In this document: one piece after another, positions 12,101 to 27,100 of the stretch
How positions within the stretch are numbered: position 1 is the first letter of the stretch
Layout of the letters: each line of letters starts with the position of its first letter
NCBI GenBank assembly: GCA_031763025.1
Contig: JASSKH010000001.1
Span: 24,905,039-24,969,038 of the forward strand
Length of the DNA stretch: 64,000 nt
Source of the DNA: Macrocystis pyrifera
Lineage: Eukaryota; Sar; Phaeophyceae; Laminariales; Laminariaceae
Direction: 5' to 3'
Notes under the pieces: generated by a model
What the model was told of the DNA's origin: nothing
Database searches by the model: none
Seen by the model: the letters and a program-made list of their open reading frames with translations, nothing else
Translations under genes and position numbers: made by a program

Positions 12101-15100
12101 GGTATCAGGTGCAAAGGTTGTTCCAGGAGTAGGGGTCGTCCCGGCTAAATCGGGGGCGACGGTTAATTCGGGTATGGTCGCCTCTGGAGTAGAACCCGGT
12201 GCAAGGGTCGTACCTGGGGCGTCTGTGGCGCCAGCTGGAAAGGGGGGCAAGGTTGATGGGAGTCTACTTGGCTCTAGAGAGGTATCAGGTGCACCAGTCG
12301 TTCCTGGAACAGGCGTGGCCGCGACTGGAAGGGGGGGCGAAGGTTGATTCGGCTACGGTCGGCTCTCGTGTAGAAATAGGTGTCGGCTCCGGAGAGGTAT
12401 CAGGTGGAAAGGTTGTTCCAGGAGTAGGGGTCGCCCCGACTAAATCGGGGGCGACGGTTAATTCGGGTATGGTCGCCTCTGGAGTAGAACCCGGTGCAAG
12501 GGTAGAACCCGGGGCGTCTGTGGCGCCAGCTGGAATGGAGGGCAAGGTTGATGGGAGTACGGTCGGCACTGGAGAGGTATCAGGTGCACCAGTCGTTCCT
12601 GGAACAGGCGTGGTCACGACTGGAAGCGGGGCTAAGGTCGATTCGGCTACGGTCGGCTCAAGAGTAGAAATAGGTGTCGGATCCGGAGAGGTATCAGGTG
12701 CAAAGGTTGTTCCGGGAGTAGGGGTCGCCGAGGCTAAATCGGGGGCGACGGTTAATTCGGGTATGGTCGCCTCTGGAGTAGAACCCGGTGCAAGGGTAGA
12801 ACCCGGGGCGTCTGTGGCGCCAGCTGGAATGGAGGGCAAGGTTGATGGGAGTACGGTCGGCACTGGAGAGGTATCAGGTGCACCAGTCGTTCCTGGAACA
12901 GGAGTGGCCGCGACTGGAAGGGGGGCGAAGGTTGATTCGGCTACGGTCGGCTCAAGAGTAGAAATAGGTGTCGGCGCCGGAGAGGTATCAGGTAAGGTTG
13001 TTCCAGGAGCAGGGGTCGCCCCGACTAAATCGGGGGCGACGGTTGATTCGGGTATGGTCGCCTCTGGAGTAGAACCCGGTGCTTCGGACGAACCTGGGGC
13101 GTCTGTGGCGCCAGCTGGAATGGAGGGCAAGGTTGATGGGAGTACGGTCGGCTCCGGAGAGATATCAGGTGCACGGGTCGTTCCTGGAACAGGCGTGGCC
13201 ACGACTGGAAGGGGGGCGAAGGTCGATTCGGCTACGGTCGGCTCAAGAGTGGAAATAGGTGTCGGCTCCGGAGAGGTATCAGGTGCAACGGTTGTTCCTG
13301 GAACGGGTGTGGCCACGACTGGAAGGGGGGCGAAGGTTGATTCGGCTACGGTCGGCTCTGGAGTAGAACCCGGTGCTTCGGTCGAACCCGGGGCGTCTGT
13401 GGCGCCAGCTGGAATGGAGGGCAAGGTTGATGGGAGTACGGTCGGCTCTGGAGAGGCATCAGGTTCACGGGTCGTTCCTGGAACAGGTCTGGCCTCGACC
13501 GGAAGGGGGGCTAAGGTTGATTCGGCTACGGTCGGCTCAAGAGTAGAAATAGGTGTCGGCTCCTGAGAGGTATCAGGTGGAAAGGTTGTTCCAGGAGTAG
13601 GGGTCGCCCCGACTAAATCGGGGGCGACGGTTGATTCGGGGTATGGTCGCCTCTGGAGTAGAACCCGGTGCTTCGGTCGAACCTGGGGCGTCTGTGGCGC
13701 CAGCTGGAATGGAGGGCAAGGTTGATGGGAGTACGGTCGGCTCTGGAGAGGCATCAGGTGCACGGGTCGTTCCTGGAACAGGCGTGGCCACGACTGGAAG
13801 GGGGGCTAAGGTTGATTCGGCTACGGTCGGCTCTCGAGTAGAAATAGGTGTCGGCTCCGGAGAGGTATCAGGTGCAACGGTTGTTCCAGGAGTAGGGCTC
13901 GTCACGGCAAAATCGGGGGCGACGGTTAATTCGGGTATGGTCGCCTCTGGAGTAGAACCCGGTGCCAGGGTCGTACCTGGGGCGTCAGTGGCGCCAGCTG
14001 GAAAGGGGGGCAAGGTTGATGCGAGTGTACTTGGCTCTGGAGAGGTATCAGGTGCACGGGTCGTCCCTGGAACAGGCGTGGCCGCGACTGGAAGGGGGGC
14101 GAAGGTTGATTCGGCTACGGTCGGCTCTCGAGTAGAAATAGGTGTCGGCTCCGGAGAGGTATCAGGTGCAAAGGTTGTTCCAGGAGTAGGGGTCGTCCCG
14201 GCTAAATCGGGGGCGACGGTTAATTCGGGTATGGTCGCCTCTGGAGTATAACCCGGTGCAAGGGTCGTACCTGGGGCGTCTGTGGCGCCAGCTGGAAAGG
14301 GGGGCAAGGTTGATGGGAGTCTACTTGGCTCTAGAGAGGTATCAGGTGCACCAGTCGTTCCTGGAACAGGCGTGGCCGCGACTGGAAGGGGGGCGAAGGT
14401 TGATTCGGCTACGGTCGGCTCTCGTGTAGAAATAGGTGTCGGCTCCGGAGAGGTATCAGGTGGAAAGGTTGTTCCAGGAGTAGGGGTCGCCCCGACTAAA
14501 TCGGGGGCGACGGTTAATTCGGGTATGGTCGCCTCTGGAGTAGAACCCGGTGCAAGGGTAGAACCCGGGGCGTCTGTGGCGCCAGCTGGAATGGAGGGCA
14601 AGGTTGATGGGAGTACGGTCGGCACTGGAGAGGTATCAGGTGCACCAGTCGTTCCTGGAACAGGCGTGGTCACGACTGGAAGCGGGGCTAAGGTCGATTC
14701 GGCTACGGTCGGCTCAAGAGTAGAAATAGGTGTCGGATCCGGAGAGGTATCAGGTGCAAAGGTTGTTCCGGGAGTAGGGGTCGCCGAGGCTAAATCGGGG
14801 GCGACGGTTAATTCGGGTATGGTCGCCTCTGGAGTAGAACCCGGTGCAAGGGTAGAACCCGGGGCGTCTGTGGCGCCAGCTGGAATGGAGGGCAAGGTTG
14901 ATGGGAGTACGGTCGGCACTGGAGAGGTATCAGGTGCACCAGTCGTTCCTGGAACAGGAGTGGCCGCGACTGGAAGGGGGGCGAAGGTTGATTCGGCTAC
15001 GGTCGGCTCAAGAGTAGAAATAGGTGTCGGCGCCGGAGAGGTATCAGGTAAGGTTGTTCCAGGAGCAGGGGTCGCCCCGACTAAATCGGGGGGGCGACGG

Positions 15101-18100
15101 TTGATTCGGGTATGGTCGCCTCTGGAGTAGAACCCGGTGCTTCGGACGAACCTGGGGCGTCTGTGGCGCCAGCTGGAATGGAGGGCAAGGTTGATGGGAG
15201 TACGGTCGGCTCCGGAGAGATATCAGGTGCACGGGTCGTTCCTGGAACAGGCGTGGCCACGACTGGAAGGGGGGCGAAGGTCGATTCGGCTACGGTCGGC
15301 TCAAGAGTGGAAATAGGTGTCGGCTCCGGAGAGGTATCAGGTGCAACGGTTGTTCCGGGAGTAGGGGTCGTCACGGCTAAATCGGGGGCGACGGTTAATT
15401 CGGGTATGGTCGCCTCTGGAGTAGAACCCGGTGCAAGGGTAGAACCCGGGGCGTCAGTGGCGCCAGCTGGAATGGAGGGCAAGGTTGATGGGAGTACGGT
15501 CGGCTCTGGAGAGGTATCAGGTGCACCAGTCGTTCCTGGAACAGGCGTGGTCACGACTGGAAGGGGGGCTAAGGTCGATTCGGCTACGGTCGGCTCTCGA
15601 GGAGAAATAGGTGTCGGCTCCGGAGAGGTATCAGGTGCAAAGGTTGTTCCAGGAGTAGGGGTCGCCCCGACTAAATCGGGGGCGACGGTTAATTCGGGTA
15701 TGGTCGCCTCTGGAGTAGAACCCGGTGCTACGGTCGTACCTGGGGCGTCTGTGGCGCCAGCTGGAATGGAGGGCAAGGTTGATGGGAGTACGGTCGGCTC
15801 TGGAGAGGTATCAGGTGCACCAGTCGTTCCTGGAACAGGCGTGGTCACGACTGGAAGGGGGGCTAAGGTCGATTCGGCTACGGTCGGCTCTCGAGGAGAA
15901 ATAGGTGTCGGCTCCGGAGAGGTATCAGGTGCAAAGGTTGTTCCAGGAGTAGGGGTCGCCCCGACTAAATCGGGGGCGACGGTTAATTCGGGTATGGTCG
16001 CCTCTGGAGTAGAACCCGGTGCAAGGGTAGAACCCGGGGCGTCAGTGGCGCCAGCTGGAATGGAGGGCAAGGTTGATGGGAGTACGGTCGGCTCTGGAGA
16101 GGTATCAGGTGCACCAGTCGTTCCTGGAACAGGCGTGGTCACGACTGGAAGGGGGGCTAAGGTCGATTCGGCTACGGTCGGCTCTCGAGGAGAAATAGGT
16201 GTCGGCTCCGGAGAGGTATCAGGTGCAAAGGTTGTTCCAGGAGTAGGGGTCGCCCCGACTAAATCGGGGGGCGACGGTTAATTCGGGTATGGTCGCCTCT
16301 GGAGTAGAACCCGGTGCTACGGTCGTACCTGGGGCGTCTGTGGCGCCAGCTGGAATGGAGGGCAAGGTTGATGGGAGTACGGTCGGCTCTGGAGAGGTAT
16401 CAGGTGCACCAGTCGTTCCTGGAACAGGCGTGGTCACGACTGGAAGGGGGGCTAAGGTCGATTCGGCTACGGTCGGCTCTCGAGGAGAAATAGGTGTCGG
16501 CTCCGGAGAGGTATCAGGTGCAAAGGTTGTTCCAGGAGTAGGGGTCGCCCCGACTAAATCGGGGGCGACGGTTAATTCGGGTATGGTCGCCTCTGGAGTA
16601 GAACCCGGTGCTACGGTCGTACCTGGGGCGTCTGTGGCGCCAGCTGGAATGGAGGGCAAGGTTGATGGGAGTACGGTCGGCTCTGGAGAGGTATCAGGTG
16701 CACGGGTCGTTCTTGGAACAGGCGTGGCCACGACTGGAAGGGGGGCGAAGGTTGATTCGGCTACGGTCGGCTCTCGAGTGGAAATAGGTGTCGGCTCCGC
16801 AGAGGTATCAGGTGCAAAGGTTGTTCCAGGAGTAGGGGTCGCCCCGACTAAATCGGGGGCGACGGTTGATTCGGGTATGGTCGCCTCTGGAGTAGAACCC
16901 GGTGCAAGGGTCGTACCTGGGGCGTCAGTGGCGCCAGCTGGAAAGGGGGGCAAGGTTGATGGGAGTGTATTTGGCTCTGCAGAGGTATCAGGTGCACGGG
17001 TTGTGCCTGGCAAAGGCGTGGCCGCGACTGGAAGGGGGGCGAAGGTTGATTCGGCTACGGTCGGCTCAAGAGTAGAAATAGGTGTCGGCTCCGGAGAGGT
17101 ATCAGGTGCAAAGGTTGTTCCAGGAGTAGGGGTCGCCCCGGCTAAATCGGGGGCGACGGTTAATTCGGGTATGGTCGCCTCTGGAGTAGAACCCGGTGCC
17201 AGGGTCGTACCTGGGGGGTCTGTGGCGCCAGCTGGAAAGGGGGGCAAGGTTGATGGGAGTGTACTTGGCTCTGGAGAGGTATCAGGTGCACGGGTCGTGC
17301 CTGGAACAGGCGTGGCCGCGACTGGAAGGGGGGCGAAGGTTGATTCGGCTACGGTCGGCTCAAGAGTAGAAATAGGTGTCGGCTCCGGAGAGGTATCAGG
17401 TGCAAAGGTTGTTCCAGGAGTAGGGGTCGTCTCGGCTAAATCGGGGGCGACGGTTAATTCGGGTATGGTCGCCTCTGGAGTAGAACCCGGTGCAAGGGTC
17501 GTACCTGGGGCGTCTGTGGCGCCAGCTGGAAAGGGGGGCAAGGTTGACGGGAGTGTACTTGGCTCTGGAGAGGTATCAGGTGCACCAGTCGTTCCTGGAA
17601 CAGGCGTGGCCGCCACTGGAAGGGGGGCGAAGGTTGATTCGGCTACGGTCGGCTCAAGAGTGGAAATAGGTGTCGGCTCCAGAGAGGTATCAGGTGCAAA
17701 GGTTGTTCCAGGAGTAGGGGTCGTCTCGGCTAAATCGGGGGCGACGGTTAATTCGGGTATGGTCGCCTCTGGAGTAGAACCCGGTGCCAGGGTCGTACCT
17801 GGGGCGTCTGTGGCGCCAGCTGGAAAGGGGGGCAAGGTTGACGGGAGTGTACTTGGCTCTGGAGAGGTATCAGGTGCACCAGTCGTTCCTGGAACAGGCG
17901 TGGCCGCGACTGGAAGGGGGGCGAAGGTTGATTCGGCTACGGTCGGCTCAAGAGTGGAAATAGGTGTCGGCTCCGGAGAGGTATCAGGTGGAAAGGTTGT
18001 TCCAGGAGTAGGGATCGCCCCGACTAAATCGGGGGCGACGGTCAATTCGGGTATGGTCGCCTCTGGAGTAGAACCCGGTGCAAGGGTAGAACCCGGGGCG

Positions 18101-21100
18101 TCTGTGGTGCCAGCTGGAATGGAGGGCAAGGTTGATGGGAGTACGGTCGGCACTGGAGAGGTATCAGGTGCACCAGTCGTTCCTGGAACAGGCGTGGTCA
18201 CGACTGGAAGGGGGGCTAAGGTCGATTCGGCTACGGTCGGCTCAAGAGTAGAAATAGGTGTCGGCTCCGGAGAGGTATCAGGTGCAAAGGTTGTTCCAGG
18301 AGTAGGGGTCGACCCGACTAAATCGGGGGCGACGGTTAATTCGGGTATGGTCGCCTCTGGAGTAGAACCCGGTGCTACGGTCGTACCTGGGGCGTCTGTG
18401 GCGCCAGCTGGAATGGAGGGCAAGGTTGATGGGAGTACGGTCGGCTCTGGAGAGGTATCAGGTGCACGGGTCGTTTTTGGAACAGGCGTGGCCACGACTG
18501 GAAGGGGGGCGAAGGTTGATTCGGCTACGGTCGGCTCTCGAGTAGAAATAGGTGTCGGATCCGGAGAGGTATCAGGTGGAAAGGTTGTTCCAGGAGTAGG
18601 GGTCGCCCCGACTAAATCGGGGGCGACGGTTGATTCGGGTATGGTCGCCTCTGGAGTAGAACCCGGTGCAAGGGTAGAACCCGGGGCGTCTGTGGCGCCA
18701 GCTGGAATGGAGGGCAAGGTTGATGGGAGTACGGTCGGCTCTGGAGAGGTATCAGGTGCACCAGTCGTTCCTGGAACAGGCGTGGCCACCACTGGAAGGG
18801 GGGCTAAGGTCGATTCGGCTACGGTCGGCTCTCGAGGAGGAATAGGTGTCGGCTCCGGAGAGGTATCAGGTGCAAAGGTTGTTCCAGGAGTAGGGGTCGC
18901 CCCGACTAAATCGGGGGCGACGGTTAATTCGGGTATGGTCGCCTCTGGAGTAGAACCCGGTGCTACGGTCGTACCTGGGGCGTCTGTGGCGCCAGCTGGA
19001 ATGGAGGGCAAGGTTGATGAGAGTACGGTCGGCTCTGGAGAGGCATCAGGTGCACGGGTCGTTCCTGGAACAGGCGTGGCCACGACTGGACGGGGGGCGA
19101 AGGTTGATTCGGCTACGGTCGGCTCAAGAGTAGGAATAGGTGTCGGACCGAAAGAGGTATCAGGTAAGGTTGTTCCAGGAGCAGGGGTCGCCCCGACTAA
19201 ATCGGGGGCGACGGTTGATTCGGGTATGGTCGCCTCTGGAGTAGAACCCGGTGCAAGGGTAGAACCCGGGGCGTCTGTGGCGCCAGCTGGAATGGAGGGC
19301 AAGGTTGATGGGAGTACGGTCGGCTCTGGAGAGGTATCAGGTGCACCAGTCGTTCCTGGAACAGGCGTGGCCACCACTAGAAGGGGGGCTAAGGTCGATT
19401 CGGCTACGGTCGGCTCTCGAGGAGGAATAGGTGTCGGCTCCGGAGAGGTATCAGGTGCAAAGGTTGTTCCAGGAGTAGGGGTCGCCCCGACTAAATCGGG
19501 GGCGACGGTTAATTCGGGTATGGTCGCCTCTGGAGTAGAACCCGGCGCTACGGTCGTACCTGGGGCGTCTGTGGCGCCAGCTGGAATGGAGGGCAAGGTT
19601 GATGAGAGTACGGTCGGCTCTGGAGAGGCATCAGGTGCACGGGTCGTTCCTGGAACAGGCGTGGCCACGACTGGACGGGGGGCGAAGGTTGATTCGGCTA
19701 CGGTCGGCTCTCGAGTAGGAATAGGTGTCGGACCGAAAGAGGTATCAGGTAAGGTTGTTCCAGGAGCAGGGGTCGCCCCGACTAAATCGGGGGCGACGGT
19801 TGATTCGGGTATGGTCGCCTCTGGAGTAGAACCCGGTGCTTCGGTTGAACCCGGGGCGTCTGTGGCGCCAGCTGGAATGGAGGGCAAGGTTGATGGGAGT
19901 ACGGTCGGCTCTGGAGAGGTATCAGGTGCACGAGTCGTTCTTGGAACAGGCGTGGCCACGACTGGAAGGGGGGCGAAGGTTGATTCGGCTACGGTCGGCT
20001 CTCGAGTGGAAATAGGTGTCGGCTCCGGAGAGGTATCAGGTGCAACGGTTGTTCCAGGAGTAGGGGTCGTCCCGGCTAAATCGGGGGCGACAGTTAATTC
20101 GGGTATGGTCGCCTCTGGAGTAGAACCCGGTGCCAGGGTCGTACCTGGGGGGTCTGTGGCGCCAGCTGGAAAGGGGGGCAAGGTTGATGGGAGTGTACTT
20201 GGCTCTGGAGAGGTATCAGGTGCACCAGTCGTTCCTGGAACAGGCGTGGCCGCGACTGGAAGGGGGGCGAAGGTTGATTCGGCTACGGTCGGCTCTCGAG
20301 TAGAAATAGGTGTCGGCTCCGGAGAGGTATCAGGTGCAAAGGTTGTTCCAGGAGTAGGGGTCGTCCCGGCTAAATCGGGGGCGACGGTTAATTCGGGTAT
20401 GGTCGCCTCTGGAGTAGAACCCGGTGCCAGGGTCGTACCTGGGGCGTCTGTGGCGCCAGCTGGAAAGGGGGGCAAGGTTGATGGGAGTGTACTTGGCTCT
20501 GAAGGGGTATCAGGTGCACCAGTCGTTCCTGGAACAGGCGTGGCCGCGACTGGAAGGGGGGCGAAGGTTGATTCGGCTACGGTCGGCTCTCGAGTAGAAA
20601 TAGGTGTCGGCTCCGGAGAGGTATCAGGTGCAAAGGTTGTTCCAGGAGTAGGGGTCGTCCCGGCTAAATCGGGGGCGACGGTTAATTCGGGTATGGTCGC
20701 CTCTGGAGTAGAACCCGGTGCCAGGGTCGTATCTGGGGGGTCTGTGGCGCCAGCTGGAAAGGGGGGCAAGGTTGATGGGAGTGTACTTGGCTCTGGAGAG
20801 GTATCAGGTGCACGGGTCGTTCTTGGAACAGGCGTGGCCGCGACTGGAAGGGGGGCGAAGGTTGATTCGGCTACGGTCGGCTCAAGAGTAGAAATAGGTG
20901 TCGGCTCCGGAGAGGTATCAGGTGCAAAGGTTGTTCCAGGAGTAGGGGTCGTCCCGACTAAATCGGGGGCGACGGTTAATTCGGGTATGGTCGCCTCTGG
21001 AGTAGAACCCGGTGCCAGGGTCGTACCTGGGGCGTCTGTGGCGCCAGCTGGAAAGCGGGGGCAAGGTTGATGGGAGTGTACTTGGCTCTGAAGAGGCATC

Positions 21101-24100
21101 AGGTGCACCAGTCGTTCCTGGAACAGGCGTGGCCGCGACTGGAAGGGGGGCGAAGGTTGATTCGGCTACGGTCGGCTCAAGAGTAGAAATAGGTGTCGGC
21201 TCCGGAGAGGTATCAGGTGCAAAGGTTGTTCCAGGAGTAGGGGTCGTCCCGGCTAAATCGGGGGCGACGGTTAATTCGGGTATGGTCGCCTCTGGAGTAG
21301 AACCCGGTGCCAGGGTCGTATCTGGGGGGTCTGTGGCGCCAGCTGGAAAGGGGGGCAAGGTTGATGGGAGTGTACTTGGCTCTGGAGAGGTATCAGGTGC
21401 ACGGGTCGTTCTTGGAACAGGCGTGGCCGCGACTGGAAGGGGGGCGAAGGTTGATTCGGCTACGGTCGGCTCAAGAGTAGAAATAGGTGTCGGCTCCGGA
21501 GAGGTATCAGGTGCAAAGGTTGTTCCAGGAGTAGGGGTCGTCCCGGCTAAATCGGGGGCGACGGTTAATTCGGGTATGGTCGCCTCTGGAGTAGAACCCG
21601 GTGCCAGGGTCGTACCTGGGGCGTCTGTGGCGCCAGCTGGAATGGAGGGCAAGGTTGATGGGAGTACGGTCGGCTCTGGAGAGGTATCAGGTGCACGAGT
21701 CGTTCTTGGAACAGGCGTGGCCACGACTGGAAGGGGGGCGAAGGTTGATTCGGCTACGGTCGGCTCTCGAGTGGAAATAGGTGTCGGCTCCGGAGAGGTA
21801 TCAGGTGCAACGGTTGTTCCAGGAGTAGGGGTCGTCCCGGCTAAATCGGGGGCGACGGTTAATTCGGGTATGGTCGCCTCTGGAGTAGAACCCGGTGCCA
21901 GGGTCGTACCTGGGGCGTCTGTGGCGCCAGCTGGAAAGGGGGGCAAGGTTGATGGGAGTGTACTTGGCTCTGAAGAGGTATCAGGTGCACCAGTCGTTCC
22001 TGGAACAGGCGTGGCCGCGACTGGAAGGGGGGCGAAGGTTGATTCGGCTACGGTCGGCTCAAGAGTAGAAATAGGTGTCGGCTCCGGAGAGGTATCAGGT
22101 GCAAAGGTTGTTCCAGGAGTAGGGGTCGTCCCGGCTAAATCGGGGGCGACGGTTAATTCGGGTATGGTCGCCTCTGGAGTAGAACCCGGTGCCAGGGTCG
22201 TATCTGGGGGGTCTGTGGCGCCAGCTGGAAAGGGGGGCAGGGTTGATGGGAGTGTACTTGGCTCTGGAGAGGTATCAGGTGCACGGGTCGTTCTTGGAAC
22301 AGGCGTGGCCGCGACTGGAAGGGGGGCGAAGGTTGATTCGGCTACGGTCGGCTCAAGAGTAGAAATAGGTGTCGGCTCCGGAGAGGTATCAGGTGCAAAG
22401 GTTGTTCCAGGAGTAGGGGTCGTCCCGGCTAAATCGGGGGCGACGGTTGATTCGGGTATGGTCGCCTCTGGAGTAGAACCCGGTGCCAGGGTCGTACCTG
22501 GGGCGTCAGTGGCGCCAGCTGGAAAGGGGGGCAAGGTTGATGGGAGTGTACTTGGCTCTGAAGAGGTATCAGGTGCACCAGTCGTTCCTGGAACAGGCGT
22601 GGCCACGACTGGAAGGGGGGCGAAGGTTGATTCGGCTACGGTCGGCTCAAGAGTAGAAATAGGTGTCGGCTCCGGAGAGGTATCAGGTGCAAAGGTTGTT
22701 CCAGGAGTAGGGGTCGTCCCGGCTAAATCGGGGGCGACGGTTGATTCGGGTATGGTCGCCTCTGGAGTAGAACCCGGTGCCAGGGTCGTACCTGGGGCGT
22801 CAGTGGCGCCAGCTGGAAAGGGGGGCAAGGTTGATGGGAGTGTACTTGGCTCTGAAGAGGTATCAGGTGCACCAGTCGTTCCTGGAACAGGCGTGGCCAC
22901 GACTGGAAGGGGGGCGAAGGTTGATTCGGCTACGGTCGGCTCAAGAGTAGAAATAGGTGTCGGCTCCGGAGAGGTATCAGGTGCAAAGGTTATTCCAGGA
23001 GTAGGGGTCGTCCCGGCTAAATCGGGGGCGACGGTTAATTCGGGTATGGTCGCCTCTGGAGTAGAACCCGGTGCCAGGGTCGTATCAGGGGGGTCTGTGG
23101 CGCCAGCTGGAAAGGGGGGCAAGGTTGATGGGAGTGTACTTGGCTCTGGAGAGGTATCAGGTGCACGGGTCGTTCCTGGAACAGGCGTGCCCACGACCGG
23201 AAGGGGGGCGAAGGTTGATTCAGCTACGGTCGGCTCTCGTGTAGAAATAGGTGTCGGCTCCGGAGAGGTATCAGGTGCAAAGGTTGTTCCAGGAGTAGGG
23301 GTTGCCCCGACTAAATCGGGGGCGACGGTTGATTCGGGTATGGTCGCCTCTGGAGTAGAACTCGGTGCTACGGTCGCATCTGGGGGGTCTGTGGCGCCAG
23401 CTGGAATGGAGGGCAAGGTTGATGGGAGTGTGGTGGGCTCTGGAGATGTACGAGGTGCAACGGTCGTTCCTGGAACAGGCGCCAAGGTCGATGCGGCTAC
23501 GGTCGGCTCAAGAGTAGAAATAGGTGTCGGTTCCGGAGAGGTATCAGGTGCAAAGGTTGTTCCAGGAGTAGGGGCCGCCCCGACTAAATCGGGGGCGGCG
23601 GTTAATTCGGGTATGGTCGCCTCTGGAGTAGAACCCGGTGCTACGGTCGTACCTGGGGCGTCTGTGGCGCCAGCTGGAATGGAGGGCAAGGTTGATGAGA
23701 GTACGGTCGGCTCTGGAGAGGTATCAGGTGCACGGGTCGTTCCTGGAACAGGCGTGGCCACGACTGGAAGGGGGGCTAAGGTTGATTCGGCTACGGTCGG
23801 CTCAAGAGTAGGAATAGGTGTCGGATCCGGAGAGGTATCAGGTAAGGTTGTTCCAGGAGCAGGGGTCGCCCCGACTAAATCGGGGGCGACGGTTGATTCG
23901 GGTATGGTCGCCTCTGGAGTAGAACCCGGTGCTTCGGTCGAACCCGGGGCGTCTGTGGCGCCAGCTGGAATGGAGGGCAAGGTTGATGGGAGTACGGTCG
24001 GCTCTGGAGAGGTATCAGGTGCACGGGTCGTTCCAGGAACAGGCGTGGCCACGACTGGAAGGGGGGCGAAGGTTGATTCGGCTACGGTCGGCTCTCGAGT

Positions 24101-27100
24101 GGAAATAGGTGTCGGCTCCGGAGAGGTATCAGGTGCAAAGGTTGTTCCAGGAGAAGGGGTCGTCCCGGCTAAATCGGGGGCGACGGTTAATTCGGGTATG
24201 GTCGCCTCTGGAGTAGAACCCGGTGCCAGGGTCGTTCCTGGGGGGTCTGTGGCGCCAGCTGGAAAGGGGGGCAAGGTTGATGGGAGTGTACTTGGCTCTG
24301 GAGAGGCATCAGGTGCACGGGTCGTTCCTGGAACAGGCGTGGCCGCGACTGGAAGGGGGGCGAAGGTTGATTCGGCTACGGTCGGCTCTCGAGTAGAAAT
24401 AGGTGTCGGCTCCGGAGAGGTATCAGGTGCAAAGGTTATTCCAGGAGTAGGGGTCACCACGACTAAATCGGGCGCGACGGTTAATTCGGGTATGGTCGCC
24501 TCTGGAGTAGAACCCGGCGCTAGGGTCGTACCTGGGGCGTCTGTGGCGCCAGCTGGAATGGAGGGCAAGGTTGATGGGAGTACGGTCGGCTCTGGAGAGG
24601 TATCAGGTGCACGGGTCGTTCCTGGAACAGGCGTGGCCACGACTGGAAGGGGGGCTAAGGTTGATTCGGCTACGGTCGGCTCAAGAGTAGGAATAGGTGT
24701 CGGATCCGGAGAGGTATCAGGTAAGGTTGTTCCAGGAGCAGGGGTCGCCCCGACTAAATCGGGGGCGACGGTTGATTCGGGTATGGTCGCCTCTGGAGTA
24801 GAACCCGGTGCTTCGGTCGAACCCGGGGCGTCTGTGGCGCCAGCTGGAATGGAGGGCAAGGTTGATGGGAGTACGGTCGGCTCTGGAGAGGTATCAGGTG
24901 CACGGGTCGTTCCAGGAACAGGCGTGGCCACGACTGGAAGGGGGGCGAAGGTTGATTCGGCTACGGTCGGCTCTCGAGTGGAAATAGGTGTCGGCTCCGG
25001 AGAGGTATCAGGTGCAAAGGTTGTTCCAGGAGAAGGGGTCGTCCCGGCTAAATCGGGGGCGACGGTTAATTCGGGTATGGTCGCCTCTGGAGTAGAACCC
25101 GGTGCCAGGGTCGTTCCTGGGGGGTCTGTGGCGCCAGCTGGAAAGGGGGGCAAGGTTGATGGGAGTGTACTTGGCTCTGGAGAGGCATCAGGTGCACGGG
25201 TCGTTCCTGGAACAGGCGTGGCCACCACTGGAAGGGGGGCGAAGGTTGATTCGGCTACGGTCGGCTCTCGAGTAGAAATAGGTGTCGGCTCCGGAGAGGT
25301 ATCAGGTGCAAAGGTTATTCCAGGAGTAGGGGTCACCACGACTAAATCGGGCGCGACGGTTAATTCGGGTATGGTCGCCTCTGGAGCAGAACCCGGCGCT
25401 AGGGTCGTACCTGGGGCGTCTGTGGCGCCAGCTGGAATGGAGGGCAAGGTTGATGGGAGTACGGTCGGCACTGGAGAGGTATCAGGTGCACCAGTCGTTC
25501 CTGGAACAGGCGTGGCCACGACTGGAAGGGGGGCGAAGGTTGATTCGGCTACGGTCGGCTCAAGAGTAGAAATAGGTGTCGGCTCCGGAGAGGTATCAGG
25601 TGCAAAGGTTGTTCCAGGAGTAGGGGTCGCCCCGACTAAATCGGGGGCGACGGTTAATTTGGGTATGGTCGCCTCTGGAGTAGAACCCGGTGCCCGGGTC
25701 GTACCTGGGGCGTCTGTGGCGCCAGCTGGAATGGAGGGCAAGGTTGATGGGAGTGTACTTGGCTCTGGAGAGGTATCAGGTGCACGGGTCGTTCCTGGAA
25801 TAGGCGCGGCCACGACTGGAAGGGGGGCGAAGGTCGATTCGGCTACGGTCGGCTCTCGAGGAGGAATAGGTGTCGGCTCCTGAGAGGTATCAGGTGCAAA
25901 GGTTGTTCCAGGAGTAGGGGTCGTCTCGGCTAAATCGGGGGGCGACGGTTAATTCGGGTATGGTCGCCTCTGGAGTAGAACCTGGTGCCAGGGTCGTGCC
26001 TGGGGGGTCTGTGGCGCCAGCTGGAAAGGGTGGCAAGGTTGATGGGAGTACGGTCGGCTCTGGAAAGGCATCAGGTGCACCAGTCGTTCCTGGAACAGGC
26101 GATGTCGCGACTGGAAGGGGGGCGAAGGTTGATTCGGCTACGGTCGGCTCAAGAGTAGAAATAGGTGTCGGCTCCGGAGAGGTGTCAGGTGCAAAGGTTG
26201 TTCCAGGGGTAGGGGTCGCCTCGACTAAATCGGGGGCGACGGTTAATTCGGGTATGGTCGCCTCTGGAGTAGATCCCGGCGCTAGGGTCGTACCTGGGGC
26301 GTCTGTGGCGCCAGCTGGAATGGAGGGCAAGGTTGATGGGAGTACGGTCGGCTCTGGAGAAGTATCAGGTGCACGGGTCGTTCCTGGAACAGGCGTGGCC
26401 ACGACTGGAAGGGGGGCGAAGGTTGATTCGGCTACGGTCGGCTCTCGAGGAGAAATAGGTGTCGGATCCGGAGAGGTATCAGGTGCAAAGGTTGTGTCAG
26501 GAGTAGGGGTCGCCCCGGCTAAATCGGGGGCGACGGTTGATTCGGGTATGGTCGCCTCTGGAGTAGAACCCGGTGCTACGGTCGTACCTGGGGCGTCTGT
26601 GGCGCCAGCTGGAACGGAGGGCAAGGTTGATGGGAGTACGGTCGGCACTGGAGAGGTATCAGGTGCACGGGTCGTTCCTGGAACAGGCGTGGCCACGACT
26701 GGAAGGGGGGCGAAGGTTGATACGACTACGGTCGGCTCTCGAGTAGAAATAGGTGTCGGCTCCGGAGAGGTATCAGGTGGAAAGGTTGTTCCAGGAGTAG
26801 GGGTCGCCCCGACTAAATCGGGGCCGACGGTTGATTCGGGTATGGTCGCCTCTGGAGTAGAACCCGGTGCTACGGTCGTACCTGGGGGGTCTGTGGCGCC
26901 AGCTGGAAAGGGGGGCAAGGTTGATGGGAGTACGGTCGGCTCTGGAGATGTATCAGGTGCAAGGGTCGTTCCTGGAACAGGCGTGCCCACGACTGGAAGG
27001 GGGGCGAAGGTTGATTCGGCTACGGTCGGCTTTCGAGTAGGAATAGGTGTCGGCTCCGGAGAGGTATCAGGTGCAAAGGTTGTTCCAGGAGTAGGGGTCG

